A DNA stretch of 64,000 nt, taken from contig NC_044557.1 in the NCBI RefSeq assembly GCF_007565055.1, forward strand, positions 137,993,493 to 138,057,492, in the 5' to 3' direction. How positions within the stretch are numbered: the stretch's first letter is position 1; every line of letters begins with the position of its first letter. Below, piece after piece: positions 62,658 to 64,000 of this stretch. Under the pieces are notes generated by a model. The model was given only the letters and a program-made list of their open reading frames with translations. It had not been told where the DNA came from and made no database searches. The position numbers and the translations under genes were made by a program. Source of the stretch: Rhinopithecus roxellana. Lineage: Eukaryota; Chordata; Mammalia; Primates; Cercopithecidae.

Positions 62658-62781
62658 CTCCCCTTCTGTAGATTGCAAATGGAGCTCCTTCCTGCAGGTG
62701 GCCTTGAAGTCTCCTGCAGCAGCACTCACCTGGACCCCACGAGGAGCTTCCATGATCAAGGATCTGGTGGGTGATTCAAGC
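62658..62781 (-). CDS. SGCZ: SGCZ penultimate coding exon (zeta-sarcoglycan)
   Basis: This 124-bp exon is read on the minus strand. It is preceded by a pyrimidine-rich acceptor (TTTTTCCCTTAG, AG at 62782-62783) and followed by a consensus donor GTGAGT (62657-62652). Its first base completes an Arg codon from the upstream exon (intron phase 2). The remaining 41 codons are open, start LESPTRSLIMEAPRGVQV, continue through SAAAGDFKATCRKELHL and end STEGE. This matches the extracellular beta-rich segment of the gamma/delta/zeta-sarcoglycan family; delta-sarcoglycan has a close equivalent (LRLESPTRSLVMEAP). Sarcoglycans are type II single-pass glycoproteins of the dystrophin-associated complex in the muscle membrane. 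The frame joins without a break to the last exon (GAG|ATA), giving E-IFLNAETI. The larger open frame at 62505-62855 is this exon plus read-through into intron. Distinction from SGCD rests on sequence recalled for the last exon. Confidence 0.95.
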
Positions 62782-64000
62782 CTAAGGGAAAAACAAAAAA
62801 AGTCATTCATAGAAAAAAGAAAATTTTTAATAAACTGGAAGACAACATTAGTCAACTTAACCAGAAAAACATAAAGACCAGACAGGAATAAAGGAAAAGT
62901 CCTACCATTTTAGGCAAAGCCAAAATGAGTTTTAGAACAATTTTTGATTGACTTATCTATTTTTGGCGCTTTATAAAAATCTACATTTATTCACATCAAG
63001 TATTGGCTCTCACGTTCATGACAATTAGCTTATGGTTTCTTTTGCCGTTTCCCCTCATAATGCTCATGAAAAGTAGGGTGTGATAAGTATACATGCTAAA
63101 ATTTTGAATAACTCACTAATATTAATGATGGAGGTTTAATAAAAAACTTACTACAGTTTAGGATGTAGATATATGTGTTCCTCAATAAAGAGTCCCTGTC
63201 TTGTAAACACGAATGCGTTAATGAAAATCGTTAATATTGCAAACTTTCAGGCATGCACAAAATATTATGAACTTGACACCTCTAGAAACTGATTAAAATA
63301 ATGAAATAAGACATTTTCTACATCAACTAACTAACTCTGATGGCCCCGTGAAATGTCTACAGAATGAGTGACATTAGTCTGGGAAAGAAAAATCAATAGG
63401 AGGGTAATATACAAGTATAAATGTGATTGAAGGTTGGCTACATAAATTATAAGGGCAAAAAACAAGTGTTTTACACAGTCATGCCTACAGGAAGAGAGTT
63501 GGGAGGCAGTTTTATCTTCAAATATGACACTAGAGAAAAAGCAAAAATGACACAATACAGGAACTAGAATATAGTGGTAAAAAGTGCTAGTATGAGAAGA
63601 GGTAGGATCCATGCATTGGTCTTTTTAGATCAGCTTTCTGCCTTGGGGATGCAACTGCCTGTGATCCCCTTGACCACAGGCATTTAAGAGGAGGGTCCCC
63701 TCAGGCTCACATTCACGGTTATCCAGCACAATTGGTTGTGTTTTCGGTTTCTGAGGCAATGAATTCAGAGTTGTTTTGCAGAAAGAACCACATCAAATGG
63801 TTAGGTCTACTGGAGTTCAGCTCCCTCTCGGCAGGAAAGTCAAACTGAAAAGCTTAAAAGTGATATGGAAGGAGCAGAACCAGCATTTAGAAATGGTTTC
63901 AACACTTTCATTTTCTCTTGCAACTTTAAAATTTTACTCTCTATGGGCCATTTGGAGATCTATCCTCATATAATCCCTGGAGGGGAGAGGGTTTGAATAT
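62782..64000 (-). other. SGCZ: SGCZ intron (partial), upstream of penultimate exon
   Basis: This is intronic sequence on the minus strand leading to the acceptor at 62782-62783, with a pyrimidine-rich run just before the exon. I looked for the next upstream sarcoglycan exon on the minus strand and did not find one before the window ends. No clear repeat was recognised. Confidence 0.7.

Noticed and set aside
62536..62874. Plus-strand frame of 112 codons
   Set aside because: Antisense shadow of the SGCZ exon on the minus strand.
1..64000. CRISPR arrays, operons, prophage, attachment sites, tRNA or rRNA genes
   Set aside because: None seen. The window is mammalian and its repeats are retroelements and microsatellites.

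Overview
The window is primate, almost certainly human, euchromatic DNA. It is AT-rich and CpG-poor, and carries Alu elements (including one AluY-like copy), L1PA/L1PB and older L1M copies, THE1/MST/MLT1 MaLR LTRs, MIR and L2. No prokaryotic or viral gene organisation is present, and no novel molecular system was found.

The only cellular gene recognised is the 3' end of SGCZ (zeta-sarcoglycan), on the minus strand. Two coding exons can be read directly. The penultimate one (62658-62781) encodes the stretch around LESPTRSLIMEAPRGVQV and ends in a GTGAGT donor. The last one (48319-48513) follows a CCCATAG acceptor, encodes the Cys-rich C-terminus (ELCVCPNGKLYLSP...ICLWS) and ends in TGA. They are separated by a 14,144-bp phase-0 intron. 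From established knowledge SGCZ lies on human 8p22 on the reverse strand. The part of the window below about 47.3 kb would then be the intergenic desert downstream of SGCZ, and the part above 62.8 kb the next intron upstream.

Layout. 0-3.9 kb: two MLT1 LTRs (one split by an Alu), a 3' L1PA fragment with target-site duplication (TSD), and a partial THE1/MST LTR. 3.9-7.1 kb: nothing recognised. 7.1-9 kb: an old L1M split by Alu + L1 + a 356-bp strictly alternating pyrimidine-purine microsatellite, then a MIR. 9-18.6 kb: unassigned DNA with Alus, L2, old L1M pieces and a THE1 solo LTR. 18.6-21.3 kb: an L1 with a 5' inversion (twin-priming structure). 21.5-25.9 kb: L2, an AluY-like element, MIR and an internal L1 fragment. 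26-28.5 kb: an internally deleted L1M on the plus strand. 30-33.4 kb: two minus-strand L1s, one with a perfect 15-bp TSD. 33.4-47 kb: repeat-poor, AT-rich DNA with a probable LTR at about 41 kb and weak L2/MIR pieces. 47.3-48.5 kb: the SGCZ 3' UTR candidate and last exon. 48.5-62.7 kb: the SGCZ intron, filled with an L1PA, a THE1/MST solo LTR with perfect 5-bp TSD, L2, an L1 nested in an L1 nested in an L2-like repeat, an Alu and an old L1 5' piece. 62.7-64 kb: SGCZ penultimate exon and intron.

All other open frames are L1 ORF2 relics, antisense shadows, or frames opened by simple repeats. Repeat family names come from recognition by eye; exact subfamilies and the edges of old elements are approximate.
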